Shown piece after piece: positions 45,781 through 58,485 of a DNA stretch of 64,000 nt. This DNA is from Podospora pseudocomata (lineage: Eukaryota; Ascomycota; Sordariomycetes; Sordariales; Podosporaceae): NCBI RefSeq assembly GCF_035222375.1, contig NC_085887.1, positions 3,199,501-3,263,500 on the forward strand. Direction: 5' to 3'. A program made the translations under genes and the position numbers. The stretch's first letter is position 1. Every line of letters starts with the position of its first letter. A model generated the notes under the pieces. The model was given only the letters and a program-made list of their open reading frames with translations. It was not told where the DNA came from and did no database searches.

Positions 45781-48700
45781 TCTCACACGTTCCTCTCCTG
45801 AATCCGAGTTGACAGCTTTGGTCGTCGTTTCTTGGTGAGTACAAATAGGCTCCTGTTTATCCCATTGGGCATGGTCTGCAGGAGAAAAGGTAGGCCAGGG
45901 CGTCTAGCCCTCTTTCTTCCTCAGTGACGCGACGTGAATACGCGGGAAGTGTTGCTGAAGCTCTGGGGCTGAAGAGGTTGGCGTTGGAGTTGAGACGAGG
46001 ACGATATGAGTAGAGAGCGTGATGTGATATGGTCACGTAGTCTGTACGACCAGACCGGGTGGCAACCCCTTTTTCAAGTATCAGAGGTGTGGATAATGGA
46101 AAACAGGAGGTAATAATGTACCAAGAAACTAAGCCCGTTTAAATTGAGCCAAAGGACCGAACGAGCGTGCGCCGGTCAGCTGAACACGCCGGCTCGCACA
46201 CGATGAAGCTCTCTCGGTGTGAAGCTCCGGGCTTGAAGAAGAGAAGCGAGCGCGCAGACTGACAACACCTTCCAAGTGCTCTTTAGCAGGGTGCTGGATA
46301 CCCAAGCGAGGCCTTTCAAATGCCGTCTCGGCAAAGTAGCATTCTGGATGCCAGGCGTTGCACTGGCGATGGCAGTGTGGAGGAAAACGTGCGGGGTCTG
46401 GGGAACGGCTGACCGGGCCGTTGTTAGGCCATCGCTGGCGCCGCGACTGATCTGGGTCTATCGCCGGCCTGTCAGTGCTTGTTTCTGCCCAGAATATCAA
46501 AGTGGCAATCCTCGCTAACCATCTTGTTTTCCTTTCCCTGGAAGGCTTCGAACCAACGTCACTTGTTGTATGTATATGATGAAACCACCATCCCCCAAAG
46601 GCATGACTTGCGACACTTTGGGAGGACCGAGGTTTCTTCAGCACAGGGCACAGGGGCATGGGTACATGTACAGAGAGAGCTGAAGCTGAGTTCCTGTCAC
46701 CTCATGAACCGGATGTCGTCGGCATGGCCGCATGAACGCATCGGAACTATATTCGAAATTTCCTCAACGGGCCGTCCAGTCTGCTGGGATGGACCCCAGA
46801 CACGCAGTCGACCCAGGAGACTAAGAAGGAAACAGATGATGATGTCGGGGGCCAGGGCAGAAGAAACATCGGTGTCAACGGATCGCAACGTCTTTCGGCG
46901 CCGCAACCGATGTTAGTGGCTCTGAGGTAGCATACGGCAGTCCGCCACGTCGTATCAAGCCGCCGTCGGTTGTCTTGGGTGCGCAACAATGAGCTCGAGC
47001 GCTCTCAGTGGTCCTCCGCATCTGTCGATGGCCATGGTCATTTACAAGATCTGCCATGGCGTGCAGAAGCGAGGAGGAGCCGGTCATGCCATGCCATTCG
47101 TGAACGGCTCTCTTGATCCAAACATTTGACCACCATTTGCCGTAGGAGGGCTTGCTCCGGGAGAAGGAGAAGCCGATGGTTGCTTACGTGCCCCAAAGGA
47201 GGAGGAGGGGGGGGGGAGCTGACCGCTGTATCAATTCATTGAGATGGCGTTTTCTGTGGCTCGGTGTGTAGCAGAGATGTGACCAAGCAATATGCACTTT
47301 TCAGCCCTGGATGTCTTCCCGCAAAGATGTAAGTCGGTGCTTGGCTGCCTGCATTTTGAATATCGATTTTTTGAACAGAAAACTGCGTAATGACAGGTTC
47401 TTTGACTTGTTACTTTAGAGATCGAAATAATTGTGTGTGAGAGGGATGAGTGGATGAGTGATGTGCTGTGTGGCCCGAGCTCTCACTCAGCAAAAGGTCA
47501 TGTAAAAGAAACCCCCTCCCATTGGCTCAGAGAAGATCAACAGCTGGCCGTTGGGAATGACGGCTGGCTGCCGACCTGCACAAGGTGCCACGAAATTCCC
47601 CGGATGCCGCTTCAACCTCATCCTTCCCGGTCAGTCCAAGAGGAGGCTTGCAGACGACTAAACCACACACGCACTCGTGAAACAGAGGCACCAGCCAGCT
47701 GTTGGGATCTTCTGGGATGCGGCACCGCCCCACCAAAAATGCCGTTCAAAATCAAATAGGAAGGACAGCCTGCTAACGACAAAGCCAAGGTAAAAAAATT
47801 ACGAAGGAATATTCCAGATAAGCGCTTACTATCCTCACAGCGTTGCGATATTGTCCATGCCCGCATACCGCCAGTGGAGAACTGTTCGGAGAAGCCGCCT
47901 CTTCTGGTGACCTCGTCGCCAGACCAGCCTCTCCATGACACAAAAGACCTAGGGCCTGCCGAGAAGACTCGGTCAAGTGCCAGGATTTCCAGAGCAGCAG
48001 CGGCAGCCGCCCTCATGCTTCTGGGAGGTCTCGAGGTCTGAAGGCTGGCCATTTATAGGTCCTGTTCATCCGTCGAGGGTATACCGATTACCCCGCCTCG
48101 AGCCTACATGGGCAGCGGGTGTGTTCTGCAGTTGGACCTCACACGGCCCAGCCATGGCGACGGATTATTGGTTGCCTCGTGCTGACCCGGTCGCATCGGC
48201 GCTGTCGTCTTGCGGAATCAGCAGCATATCGCAACCCTACCATTGCAAAAGATGCCACACCCTTCCCTCTCTCTTCTTCCCTCAAGCTCCCTCGACCCGG
48301 ATGGGGGCCGTAGTCGGCCTTACTATCAGGCCAATGGAATCCCCGCGATCAATGGCAAAACGAAAGTTTGCTCGTCGTTGGGGGCACAGGCTCTGTGTTG
48401 GGCTCATGGAAGACGCGGAAGAGAGTGAAAAGAGGGGCTCCTGCGATATCTGCTCGTCGTGTCGCCATCAGATTGAGAGCGATGACCCCCCCCTGACACT
48501 CATGGCGATCCTACCCAGAGGTCTGGGCCCATCGTCGTGTCCGCGGCCATTTGCTCTTGGTCCCTTTACATACGAACAAGTTGCAACCCAATAAACACTA
48601 TCCCGTCAGACAAGTCAGACAGCAGCAGTCAGCGTGACAAGCAAAGGTTACCTTGAAGTTCCTCGCCGTCTCCTTCTCAGCCCTACTGCATCCCACGTTT

Positions 48701-49200
48701 TCCCCCTCCCCCTGTGAGAGATGTCGTAAACCACCCCCCGGGCCCAAGCTCTAGGTCCCGATAGTGGCGCCCTGCACCTGTCCGTACACTCAGCTCAGCC
48801 CCCTCAAGGAACAAAAGCAGCTGCCTGCCCGATTCCCAATCACATCTAGATCACTCCCAAACACCCCCAACCCAAATCTGAGATTTGGATTGTTTTTTTG
48901 CGACACGGTGACCAGAACCCTCCGACCAGACGGCGACAAGCGTGCCTTTTGAGACGGCATAATCCTTCTCGAAGACTCGCGTTACACTCACACAGGAAGC
49001 ATCCTGACGGCGCCATTTAAATTACCCCGGCCTGAAACCAATTGGTTGAAACATACGGGTCGGCTACACAGCACAGCAAAGCAGCCAGCAGCCAGCAGCA
49101 AGCAGCAGTCAGCAGCGGGCCGAGATAACAATCAATTCAAAGACGCCCGGGCCATAGAGTCACAAGGATTGTGAAGGGAAGTAGTTGAAAAGGCGCCACG
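45781..49200. promoter_or_regulatory. Long divergent intergenic region
   Basis: About 3.4 kb between a minus-strand regulator and the plus-strand cysteine-module protein. No supported open frame or RNA gene. A CAGCAGC-rich stretch (about 49083-49116) precedes the downstream gene. Confidence 0.5.
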
Positions 49201-51063
49201 ATGCGCGGCCAAGGCCTTTGGGAGTGCACCTCTGGTGTGGTGCTGACCTTTTCGGCGCTGCTGGGGCAGGATGTTCTGGTCTCAGCGTCACACATGGGGA
49301 GAAACCCACTGCAGCAGATCCAACAGTTGCAACAGCAGAGGAGGGATGCCGATGTCATTCACAGGGTTCCAAAGGCCCAAATTACACCCCCACCGGTGGT
49401 GCGAGGCGATGTGTTACGGAGGCTGGAGGGTGCGACTTGCGCCACAGAACACCATATGTGCCCCCCGGAGATGAATGGCGGCTGCTGTCCAGATCGATAT
49501 GCTTGTGCATTTGACTCGTGTTATGCGACTACGGCTGGGCCCACGACGGCATGTGGGAAGGCAAATTATTTTGCGTGTGCTGATTCTGCACGTGAGTAAT
49601 AAACCGGCACCAGTGAAACTCAGGGGGTGTGATGCTAACATGGTATGATAGTTGGGGGATGCTGTCCAGTTGGATATATCTGCGGAGAAAGAAAATGCGA
49701 GCCACCTGCTGACGCCAGCGCTCAAGAGACCAACTGTCCAGCAAGCTACACCTTGTGCCCAGCAAGTGCCAGCTTTGGGTGTTGCAAAGAAGGCTACGCA
49801 TGTGCAATCAATGGCTGTTACAAGACCGAACCGTACGGTACGACTGTCGTCCGAACATTTACATCGACCTCCAGCGGATCAATCCTCCTCACGACTGCGA
49901 CTATCACCAGTACTGCCACACCATCAGCTCCGGTAGGTGTGCCTGCCTCGGAAAATGCCAAGACAGTGGTCAAGTTCATCCCAACCTCGGTCCCCAAGAT
50001 TGCGGCGATTCAGCCAACCGAGCCGGCGAGTGGCGGTGGGCTCAGCGGAGGGGCCATCGGTGGTATTGTGGCCGGGATAGTGATCTTGCTTGTCGTCGTT
50101 GTTGCCGCCGCATTCTTCATCATCCGACGTGTGAACAAGGTCCGTGATGAGATCGTCGAGTCAAAGAAGGGGGGATCAGACATGCCAAAGTCGCATTCCA
50201 AAACTGCATCGCAAGTCCATCAGATGGAAGTGGACGGTGGCCAGCTCCACTACAACCCTCCCTATGAAGACGACATTGGTATTGATTCACTTATACAAAG
50301 CAACACCTCTGCAGCTGGCACGCCTGCACCTTTCTACGACCCCAACAGCAACAACCGCGGACGGTCCGAATCCAACCCCGCAGGAGGCTTCACACCCTCT
50401 CCCAACATGTTCCCCACCTACGACGAACCCAACCGCTCCCGCCATGCCAGTCCGGAGCCCGACCCTGGATGGTTCGACAGTGGCAATGTGCCCCCAGGCG
50501 CAGGTGTTCAGAATAACCAACCCATGAGGCCGGCACCTATCCGGCAAAGCAGTGGTTCTCAAGGGGACGCCTACGGCAACTATCAATACACGCAGTACAC
50601 GCCTTATTCACACAATCGCAACCAATCCGACGCCTCGGAGCTCTCAGCCGACGGCGGCTCTGACCGCGGTGGTGCTTCTCCTCATATCATCCCTGAGCTC
50701 GCCGCGTCTGGCGGATTTGCTGCGGAACTACCCGGCCAGCACGGAGTGAGGAGCAGGTCAAGCAGCAATACTAGCGCGAGGGGACAATATCGGAATCATC
50801 CTATGCACCACTCCAGACAACGGAGCGACAGCAACATGAGTGATGGGCAACAGGGGGTGCCCCAAGGTGGGGCGCAAGGGCTAGGACTGAGCCCGCTCGA
50901 CGAAGAGGGAACTGATATACATGGATACTATGGACGAAGAGACCAACAGGCTGGACAAACAGCAGCGGGACTAGGCGAGGTGGAATGGGATATGAGTAGT
51001 CCGGTCGACCCGGGCTATGTTCCAAGACCATACCCCAAGGATCAGCCCGGTGGCGGCAGGTAG
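49201..51063 (+). CDS. Single-pass membrane protein with three extracellular Cys modules
   Basis: Exons 49201-49591 and 49652-51063 give 600 residues. A hydrophobic N-terminal stretch (about 11-28) may be a signal peptide. From Cys80 to about residue 186 three modules share the spacing C-x6/7-C-x7-CC-x5-C-x4-C, with GGCCP.. or GCCKEGYAC signatures; the intron falls inside module 2. A Ser/Thr stalk (about 197-232) and a GGxxGG segment lead to one transmembrane helix (about 263-288), then RRVNK. A ~310-residue Ser/Pro/Gly/Gln-rich cytoplasmic tail follows. The layout resembles fungal surface sensors or adhesins (signal, Cys domain, Ser/Thr stalk, TM, disordered tail), but I cannot name a family. 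No catalytic motif is visible. Confidence 0.82.
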
Positions 51064-53456
51064 ATTTGTTTCGTGACGCAACAACTGAGAGGAGGGTGTT
51101 TCGTTATTTCTGTTGCTGGAAATGGGCGGTAGGTGGCGGTAAAGGACAGTCGTTTCTGCATATCATACCCGAGTATGGATTCATGGCGTTTTCGTTGCAC
51201 TGGGAGTACTGGCGTTTTCTGGTTCCCTTTTCACCTTGGACAAGAACACAACTGGTTATACAAGGCAGGAATGGCAAGGAAAGATATATACACTAGCAGG
51301 TTGCTTTTATACCTGCGATGACGTTTTTTTCTGGGTGGCTTGAGTTCAGTCTCACAAGTGCATTATTGCTTTCAAACACCTTCCAGTATATACTATACTT
51401 ACTTTACCTACTTTACCTTCGTTGACAACAGCCATCACATCTTCCACCTTGAACCCGAATACGACGACCATCAACATACAAATACTACATACATGCTATT
51501 TTTAACCGGCTGGGTGTTTTTTGTCTCTACGCAGTATTAATGCTTTTCTCCCCCCCCCCCGGCCCCACAGTTCATGAACTTTTTCGGTAGCGGATATGCA
51601 ACGTTGGTTGCTCTTCCGCCCTGTCAAGATGGATCATACACTATGTAGGTACCTGTATATCTCATTAGCGCGGGGGATTTTGACACGGCTCGCTTGTTTC
51701 TGAAGGTTGGCAGGGCAAGGGGGTGATCGATCAAGTGTGTGCAATTTATCCTGTATAATCCCGCCTCGCTACCCAAAGCTTGATTTTTGCGCGGGAATTG
51801 AGGACGGCAGTTGAGCCTCTTTGTTTTTTTGCGGACCATAGTAAACTTCACACGTTGTGGTTGTGTGTGTTGAGATGGCTGTGAAGTTGCCAATGTTGTC
51901 AACAACAGATGGTAACAAGGGACATGTGGTAGGTATATGGAAGGAACAGAACGGTTGGGATTTACGGATTGGTCGATATGCATTTCGCATTCATGCTGGC
52001 GTCCGATAGATGGGGGTCTAGAACGATATGGGTTGTCTACTTGCGATGAAGCCTCGTTCGTCACCGACAATAAATATCAGAAAGAGACGAAGTTTAGACA
52101 GACACCAGGTTGAGCAAAAGGGCTCAAATCTGCATCACCACTACCTACACAGACTGCTCGAGATACCTACCTATCCAGCTCACTGTTCATCCGCCTTACT
52201 CACCGTTTCCCCCAGGATTTTGAAACCTGGGCAGACACCATACTCGCAAGCTTCGCCCAGGAAAGCTCTCGGAACCAGGCTCCGAGAAAAACATACTGTG
52301 GCGTCACTGGGCATACCGGTATTCCTTCACACGCGCTCCCTCCCCACCCTCACCGTCACAGCTACCTACTGCCCGGCCTCCTTCCCTTTTTCTTTTCGGA
52401 TGAGTGACAAAAGGTGATAGAAAGTTTTGGTTTTGGTTTTGGTTCCACCTTACCCGCCGCCCTGCCCTGCCCGCCCCGGCGGCCCCTGGCTGCGCAACAT
52501 TAGGTACATACATACATACATACATACATACATACATACATACATACATACATACATACATACATACATTCGGCAAGAGAGACCCGAGGCCCCCTGGGGG
52601 GGGTGAGAGCCGGGGGTGGTTGGCCGGATAGTTTTCCGAATGGGATCTTGTTTTACAGAGTACATACATACATGATTTATTATATCCTGCCGCGACGAGG
52701 TTCATACCGGTAGATATAGGGTGTTTGAATATAGGGTCAATCAATACCGACGGTTGAAAGGGATTTGTTGATTAGGTAGGTGTGTACAAAAGTCGTCCGG
52801 AGGTGGAATTGGGTTAGCTTCGAAAACACCCACCGTGATGCGCTCACTGTACATAGATGGGAGGGGGGCCTTTGCGTGAATGGGGGCCAAGTTGGTTTGG
52901 ATGGTAGGAACGGGGAAAGTAACTGCGGCGCGGTTGGAAGCTTGGTTTTTTGGGTTGAGTGTGGGCTTGGCTTGGATTGGCTTGGGTTGGTTTGGAAGGA
53001 TGGTTCGTGGTGGTGGTCGTGGTGGTCGTGGGTGAAGCTATCGCGAAAGTACCAAAACACAACCAGTCACATTGTTTGATGTGTATTTTGAGATTCAAAT
53101 TTCCAACCTGTTTTCTTTGTTGATCACGTCCACGTTGCAAGTGAATCGATGATTTTCTTCTACTATCCTCCCGGACCTCACCGAACGGGAACCATCAACA
53201 TCAGACCAGGGCCGAGAGAGAGGCACAGCACTCATGGAGATTTGATCTCCCCTTGCCAGCGGCGGGCATCACCAACACGTACAGTATCCCATGCGGGTGC
53301 AAACCCCCGACTTCCATCAAGTGTAATTACCTATCCATGTCACCAAAAGGCACAAGCAAAACCCTCCCCATTCATATACCCATCCCCTGCCTCTCCTTAA
53401 CCCCATCCAACCTCTCTCCCACCACCTCTTTGTCTAGGTGTATAACCCCATCCAAA
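51064..53456. other. Intergenic region with TACA microsatellite
   Basis: About 2.4 kb between two same-strand genes. Apart from the tetranucleotide repeat and a C10 run near 51551, no gene, RNA or longer repeat was recognised. Confidence 0.5.
52503..52569. repeat. (TACA)n tetranucleotide microsatellite
   Basis: About 16 uninterrupted copies of TACA, with a few more copies near 52660. Intergenic. Confidence 0.95.
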
Positions 53457-54002
53457 ATGAAACTCCTCCCTCTAGTACTCCTCCCATTACCAGCAGCGAC
53501 AGCCCTCTTCAACCCCGGGGGGCACTTCTACCCCCTCCTCCACCGCGCCTCCTGCCACGGCAACAACTGCAACCGCGCAGTAACAGGCACAGGAGCCCAC
53601 CTCCCTCCCCTAACCCAACGCTCAGCCGATTGTCGGTCTTTTCTTCTCACAACCGTCACCCCAGCAGCGACGTATGTCCCGTCCCCCTCACCCGTTTCCA
53701 TTCCACATCCCACTGATTACAAATCCCAACCTAGGACAATAACAAAAATAGTCGAGCCAACACCCGGCGCTAGACTCCTGAGACGAGATGAACTGGAGGA
53801 AATTGAAAAAAGGAATGAGGTGATGGCGAGACAGGCAACGATAACCCCGACCAGGGTTCCATCCTGGGTTGGTGGGAACTGCGGGAGCGGGCCCGACGAG
53901 TTCAGGACGGGGTGCTTGTGCTTTGGGGTTACGGGTGGTGTTAGTACTGCGCCTAGGAGGACTGTGACTGTTACCGAGACGTTGGATTGGTGCGAGGAGT
54001 AG
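53457..54002 (+). CDS. Small predicted secreted protein
   Basis: Modelled as exons 53457-53671 and 53735-54002, giving 160 residues. The 63-nt intron has GTATGT, CTGATTAC and CCTAG, and is a multiple of three without a stop; unspliced, the protein would have 181 residues. The start is AAAATG followed by MKLLPLVLLPLPAATA, a clear signal peptide. The mature part has Cys pairs near the N-terminus (SCHGNNC) and the C-terminus (NCGSGP...CLCFG...DWC), a Thr-rich middle and a charged segment (RRDELEEIEKRNE). A candidate extracellular or cell-wall protein. The upstream in-frame extension lacks a signal peptide and is rejected as start. No family recognised. Confidence 0.68.
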   Translation: MKLLPLVLLPLPAATALFNPGGHFYPLLHRASCHGNNCNRAVTGTGAHLPPLTQRSADCRSFLLTTVTPAATYVPSPSPVSIPHPTDYKSQPRTITKIVEPTPGARLLRRDELEEIEKRNEVMARQATITPTRVPSWVGGNCGSGPDEFRTGCLCFGVTGGVSTAPRRTVTVTETLDWCEE

Positions 54003-54747
54003 CTTTATGCTCCCTTCATGACACGGGGATGTGAGGAATTGGGAATGATGGTCATGGAATGGGGGCTGGAAAGGGATAGGTTGCTGTACATGTAACGAGA
54101 GAAGTTGTAAGAACGTTAATCGTAATAGAAAAACAAGGATGAGGTTGGTTGGGGACGATAAGGTAGATGATGATGGCTCATACCTGCTGAGTATAAAGTT
54201 GGCTTTGGACTGTATAAGATGTAGAATCAGATGTGTTGCCACGTCTTCTTCTACACACACACAACCAAACAAACCCAACCATCTTTTCCTTTGTCATTGA
54301 AGTGGAACTCAGGTGTACACCTGCGGCGAAGGAAATCACACCTTGTTGGTTCACAAGCCCAAAGCTCCAAACTGTCAGCGTTGATTGTTGCTCAGCACGA
54401 GAAGAAACCAAAACAATTGCCCCTAACCGACTTGGCAGGCAAAAGTGGAGGTGTTTCCAGCCCGGACTTGGACAACAGACCCGGTAAGTGTTATCAAGAT
54501 TCAGTCTTATAGCGCTCTTGCTTCTTTGTCGTATAAGTATCAGGCGGTTTTCATGTTTGCAACTCTTTCTTGCCCATGATAACTTGGTTCAGCATGAGAA
54601 GTGGTCCAACGCTGGATATCATTCTTATCGCTGTCATCAAACCCACCAAAACACCAAACCGAATATCAAAACCCATAAATTTACACAGCCTTACGACCAT
54701 AATCCCACACCCAAGTCTAAACCATATGTGCACCCCCTCATCCCCTC
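54003..54747. other. Convergent spacer before NDC1
   Basis: 745 nt between two 3' ends. No gene seen. Confidence 0.5.
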
Positions 54748-56871
54748 CTACCTCAACCGCCTCCCCATCACCTCCTCCTCCGTAATCTTCACCCCCGCCG
54801 CCGCCGTCTCCCCCCCAGCCAACCTCAACCGCCTCCCTTTCACCTCCTTCTCCTCCTCCTCCCTGACAGCCTTCTTCACCCCGGCCGCCTCCCTCGCCAA
54901 CCTCAAATCCCCCAAACTCAACCCAACATCCCTAGCATAATCCCCAAACCCATCCACCACCCCCCTCAAACTCCACTTCAACCCCTCCAATATCTCCTCC
55001 ACCTCCCTCGACTCCCTCCGCCCCTCCACATCCGTCCAGCTAACCACCACCCCCTCCCTGAAACCCTCCACCTTCCTCACCAACCCCGTCAAGGTCCTCA
55101 CCAACCCCGCCACATCCCTCTGCACATACCCATACTTGTCCTCCTGCAAACTCCTCACCGCCAGCCCACTAAGCGCAAATGCAGCGTTCGCATACAGGCT
55201 CACCTCCCCAAACGGCTCCCCCAGCAGCACCTTTGCCACCCCTCTGCGGTACGTCTGTCTAAACGGCCAACCAAACGGGCTCTCTACAAACTTGGTCGCA
55301 AAGTCCTTGGCCAAACCCTCCGTGTCGTCCGTCCCCGTGGCCTGCTTCTGGGCCTTGATCAGCTCCCCCTTGGCAAACTCGGCGATTTTCCTCGCCCGCG
55401 GACTGAGCTGCGACGGCTGCCCCGGATCGGTAGCAATTTTCCCCACCGTCCGCTCGATCGCCTCCCGGTAGCCCCTTCTCTGGGGAGAAGACTGGAAGAC
55501 CTCCTCGTCTCTGGGGACCGTTTCAGTGAGACGTTTCTTTTCAGGGGCCCTGTTTCGGTCGAGATCCAACGCCGGATTCGGGACGGTGGGTTTGCCGTAC
55601 TTTTCGTAGTTGTCGATTCTTGTTTCAATCTGCTTGAGGACGTCGATGCAGATCTTGTAGATCTGGGACCACATGGGGCCGTTCTTGCGGTCAATGTCCT
55701 CGTAGATGGCCTTGCGGCGGTCGGGGAAGTCGCGGGCGATGTAGGCTAGTTCCCACATGGCAAAGCACTGGTTTTGTTAGTTCCATTCCTGATTGTAGAA
55801 AGGGGGCCATACCTGAATGGACAGCTTCTTGGCCTTCAATCCGTTCAGAAGACTGCCGTTAGGGTCCCTCGACTCCGAGGTGAGCGGCTTGTTGTTCTTA
55901 AGCGGGTTCTTGACCATGAACAGCGAAAAGGCTTCATTGCCGAGCGTCCACACAAACGTGAGTAGCACGCTGGTCCACAAGCACCGCAGGATGATGGTCA
56001 ACGAAAACGGAAGCGTCATGGGCGTCATGTTGGTCTTGGGGAGGTTGTAGACGGGCCGGAAGAGCGACATGGTAAACCTCCAGACAAACCCCCGCAAGAA
56101 AACCGAGTACGTGATCATGGTGACCGTGGTGGACGTCAAGGCCTGCGTCAAGGTGAAGACGACAATCTCGGGCAACTTTTGCGCCAGCTTCTGGAGCTGC
56201 GTGTTAAAGTCTCCATCGTCGGCATTGACCTTCTTGTCCGCCTTCTTGTCCGCGTCCCGGGGTGGAGGCTTCGCGATGCCGTAGTGCAACCGGTCGACGT
56301 CGCTAAACAGATGTCTGAGACCGTGCCATACTCCCACCAACACGCAGTGTGTGGTCAAGAAAACGGCCTTCTCGTTCAATCTCGCGCGATCGGCGTGGTA
56401 GTAGGAGATGTACTCCAGCCCTGCGTCCTCAGACAGACACCACAGGTAGACTTGACTAAAGGCCCACGCTGAAAACGCATACGTGAGAATCGTCTCGAGC
56501 GTGTTGAAGGACCGGAGGCTGTCGAGGAAGGTGGCAAAGGGAGAGCTCGTGGTGCGGACACCGGGGTGGTGTTGGGCGATCCGAAGGGTGATGATGAGAA
56601 CGCCGCAGAGAAAGAAGAAGAATGTTCGAATGCCGGCTGGGCCAAGGGGGAACCACGCCCAGAGGACTGTTTGTGTTCTTATGTTAGCTGATGTCTAATT
56701 CCCCCATACAAGACAAAACCAACATGAATCCCAACTGGCCAGAAGCAGGGCCTCCAAGTAGGCAACCACCAAGATCACCAACCCGCTCGTCGCAAACCTC
56801 CGCTGCAGCGCGGGTTGGAGGAAATCCTTGTACGGCAGCACCCTCACTTTCGCAGCCGTGGCACCCGCCAT
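54748..56871 (-). CDS. ndc1: Nucleoporin NDC1
   Basis: Exons 56871-56724, 56666-55813 and 55767-54748 on the minus strand give 673 residues. The protein anchors nuclear pore complexes, and in fungi spindle pole bodies, in the nuclear envelope. The N-terminal half has six or so hydrophobic segments typical of Ndc1. It starts YKDFLQPALQRRFATSGLV and includes LLLASWDSF joined to LWAWFPLGPAGIRTFFFF across intron 1, then SAWAFSQVYLWC. The C-terminal half is soluble and helical (MWELAYIARDFPDRRKAIYEDI, FGWPFRQTYRRGVAKVLLG). Intron 1 uses GTTGGT; intron 2 is 45 nt with CTAAC. It diverges from the Pep12-type syntaxin gene. Confidence 0.88.
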
Positions 56872-57383
56872 CTTGGAAAATTCGGCAGTCAGATCCAAGA
56901 TTTGTGTGTTTGGCGGTGGTGGTGCAAAAACGGTGTCGTCGTTTATCGCTGTTGGGTATTAATGTCTGTCTGTCTGTCTGTTCTGTATTTTGTTACTCTC
57001 TGCTTTCCATTGGGGGATCCTTTGTAAATAAAAAATACCAAGCCTTTTCCCGCTCTCCACCCAAGCAGCGGCCAGCACAGCGCACTGTCCACTGGAAGGA
57101 CCCCAAGAACGCGTCAAGCTCCGCCCCACACCATGTCTAGATAACCTCGTCTGATTGGCCTCACTCTACAATTACGTCGTTTGACAAGGGGACCCGATCC
57201 GCTGAGCTGACCAGTGCGCTGGGTTACAGGCAACTGTGAACCACAAACCAACCTCCATCTCCAACCAAACTCCATTTGAAGTCATTGATAATAACAGGCT
57301 TGCGCGATCATTTATCCCCCCACCGTCGCTCTTTTCTTCCGTCTCTTTTCCCTCCCGCACTGTTTTCAACAACCAACAAAAAA
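56872..57383. promoter_or_regulatory. Divergent promoter NDC1 / syntaxin
   Basis: 512 nt between two divergent starts. A CCAAT box on the minus strand (ATTGG at about 57153-57157) and repeated GTCTGTCT near 56962 are the only landmarks. Confidence 0.45.
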
Positions 57384-58253
57384 ATGTCCTTCGACCGCCT
57401 CTCCGCCGCCGAGCAAGGCCGCTCCGGCCGCAACTACAACAACAACCAAACCCCCGCTCGCTCCTCCATCGCCGGGGGGTCCTACACCGACGACCCCGAC
57501 TTCACCCGGCTCTACCAATCCCTCACCACCAACCTCTTCAAGCTCAACGGCAACAACCAGCGCCTGTCGGGGGAGATCTCCCACCTCGGCACCCGCCGCG
57601 ACACCCCCCGAGTCCGCGAGCGAGTCCACGAACTAATCGAAGAATCCCGCGATCTCTTCAAATCAGTCGGCGAAGGCGTCAAGAAAATCCAGACGTGGGA
57701 TGAAGACGTCACACCAACCCAAAAATACCACCAGCAGAAACTCTCCCGTGACTTCACCACCTCTTTAACAGAATTCCAATCCCTCCAGCGGACCGCGTTG
57801 GAAAAACAAAAAGCTTCTGTTTCCGTGCTTCAGTCCGCCCTCCCGGCCACGTCACCTTCCCACCAACCCCAGGTTTTGTCCTCCTCCCCCGGATCACAAC
57901 AGCAACTCCTTCTTCAAGAACAAGAACTCGCCCGCCTGGCACCACAAGACGAGGTTGACTTTCAGGAGGCGCTCATTCTGGAACGGGAGGAGGAAATCAG
58001 GAATATTGAGCAGGGTGTGGGGGATTTGAATGTGCTTTTTCAGCAGGTGGCGCAGATTGTGAATGAGCAGGGCGAGACGTTGGACACGATTGTGAATAAT
58101 GTCGAGAATGTGAGGGATGACACGAGGGGGGCGGACAGGGAGCTGAGGAGCGCGGCGAGATATCAGAAGAATGCAAGGAGCAAGGCTTGTTGCTTGTTGC
58201 TGATTTTGGTGGTGATCCTGACGGTGGTTTTGTTGGCTGTGTTTTTGGGTTAG
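57384..58253 (+). CDS. pep12: Endosomal t-SNARE, Pep12/syntaxin-7 type
   Basis: Single exon, 289 residues, with the start in an A-rich context (AAAAAAATG). The N-terminus (1-35) is flexible. An Habc-type helical region spans about 36-150 (FTRLYQSLTTNLFKLNGN, RERVHELIEESRDLFKSVGEG). A Gln/Ser/Pro linker leads to a Qa-SNARE motif of about 55 residues (REEEIRNIEQGVGDLNVLFQQVAQIV, with the ionic-layer Gln in the FQQ/NEQ region). A basic-Cys juxtamembrane segment (KNARSKACC) and one C-terminal membrane anchor (LLLILVVILTVVLLAVFLG) follow. It mediates fusion at late endosome/prevacuole membranes. Pep12 is preferred over other Qa-SNAREs from length and overall sequence, but I could not align it. Confidence 0.88.
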   Translation: MSFDRLSAAEQGRSGRNYNNNQTPARSSIAGGSYTDDPDFTRLYQSLTTNLFKLNGNNQRLSGEISHLGTRRDTPRVRERVHELIEESRDLFKSVGEGVKKIQTWDEDVTPTQKYHQQKLSRDFTTSLTEFQSLQRTALEKQKASVSVLQSALPATSPSHQPQVLSSSPGSQQQLLLQEQELARLAPQDEVDFQEALILEREEEIRNIEQGVGDLNVLFQQVAQIVNEQGETLDTIVNNVENVRDDTRGADRELRSAARYQKNARSKACCLLLILVVILTVVLLAVFLG

Positions 58254-58485
58254 ACGCGAGGAGAGGTCCAGTCAGGAGTTTACGAGATGGATGACACATG
58301 GGGGTTTTTTTTTTGTCTCTATGATGGTTCAAGGTTTGGAGGGCACGATGCTTTGTTTTGTACGTTTTGTTCCGGCGCTTTGGAGTTTTGGCCTTGCGCG
58401 AGTAGCCTGCGAGCTTTTTGTCCTCCAAGACTCGCTTTCCTCTATATGTACAGTGCAGAATTTACAGTCATATCACGTCTACCCA

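Noticed and set aside
46535-46575. GGTTCGAAGCC on the minus strand, a possible tRNA B-box
   Set aside because: The T-stem does not pair and no A-box lies 30-60 nt before it.
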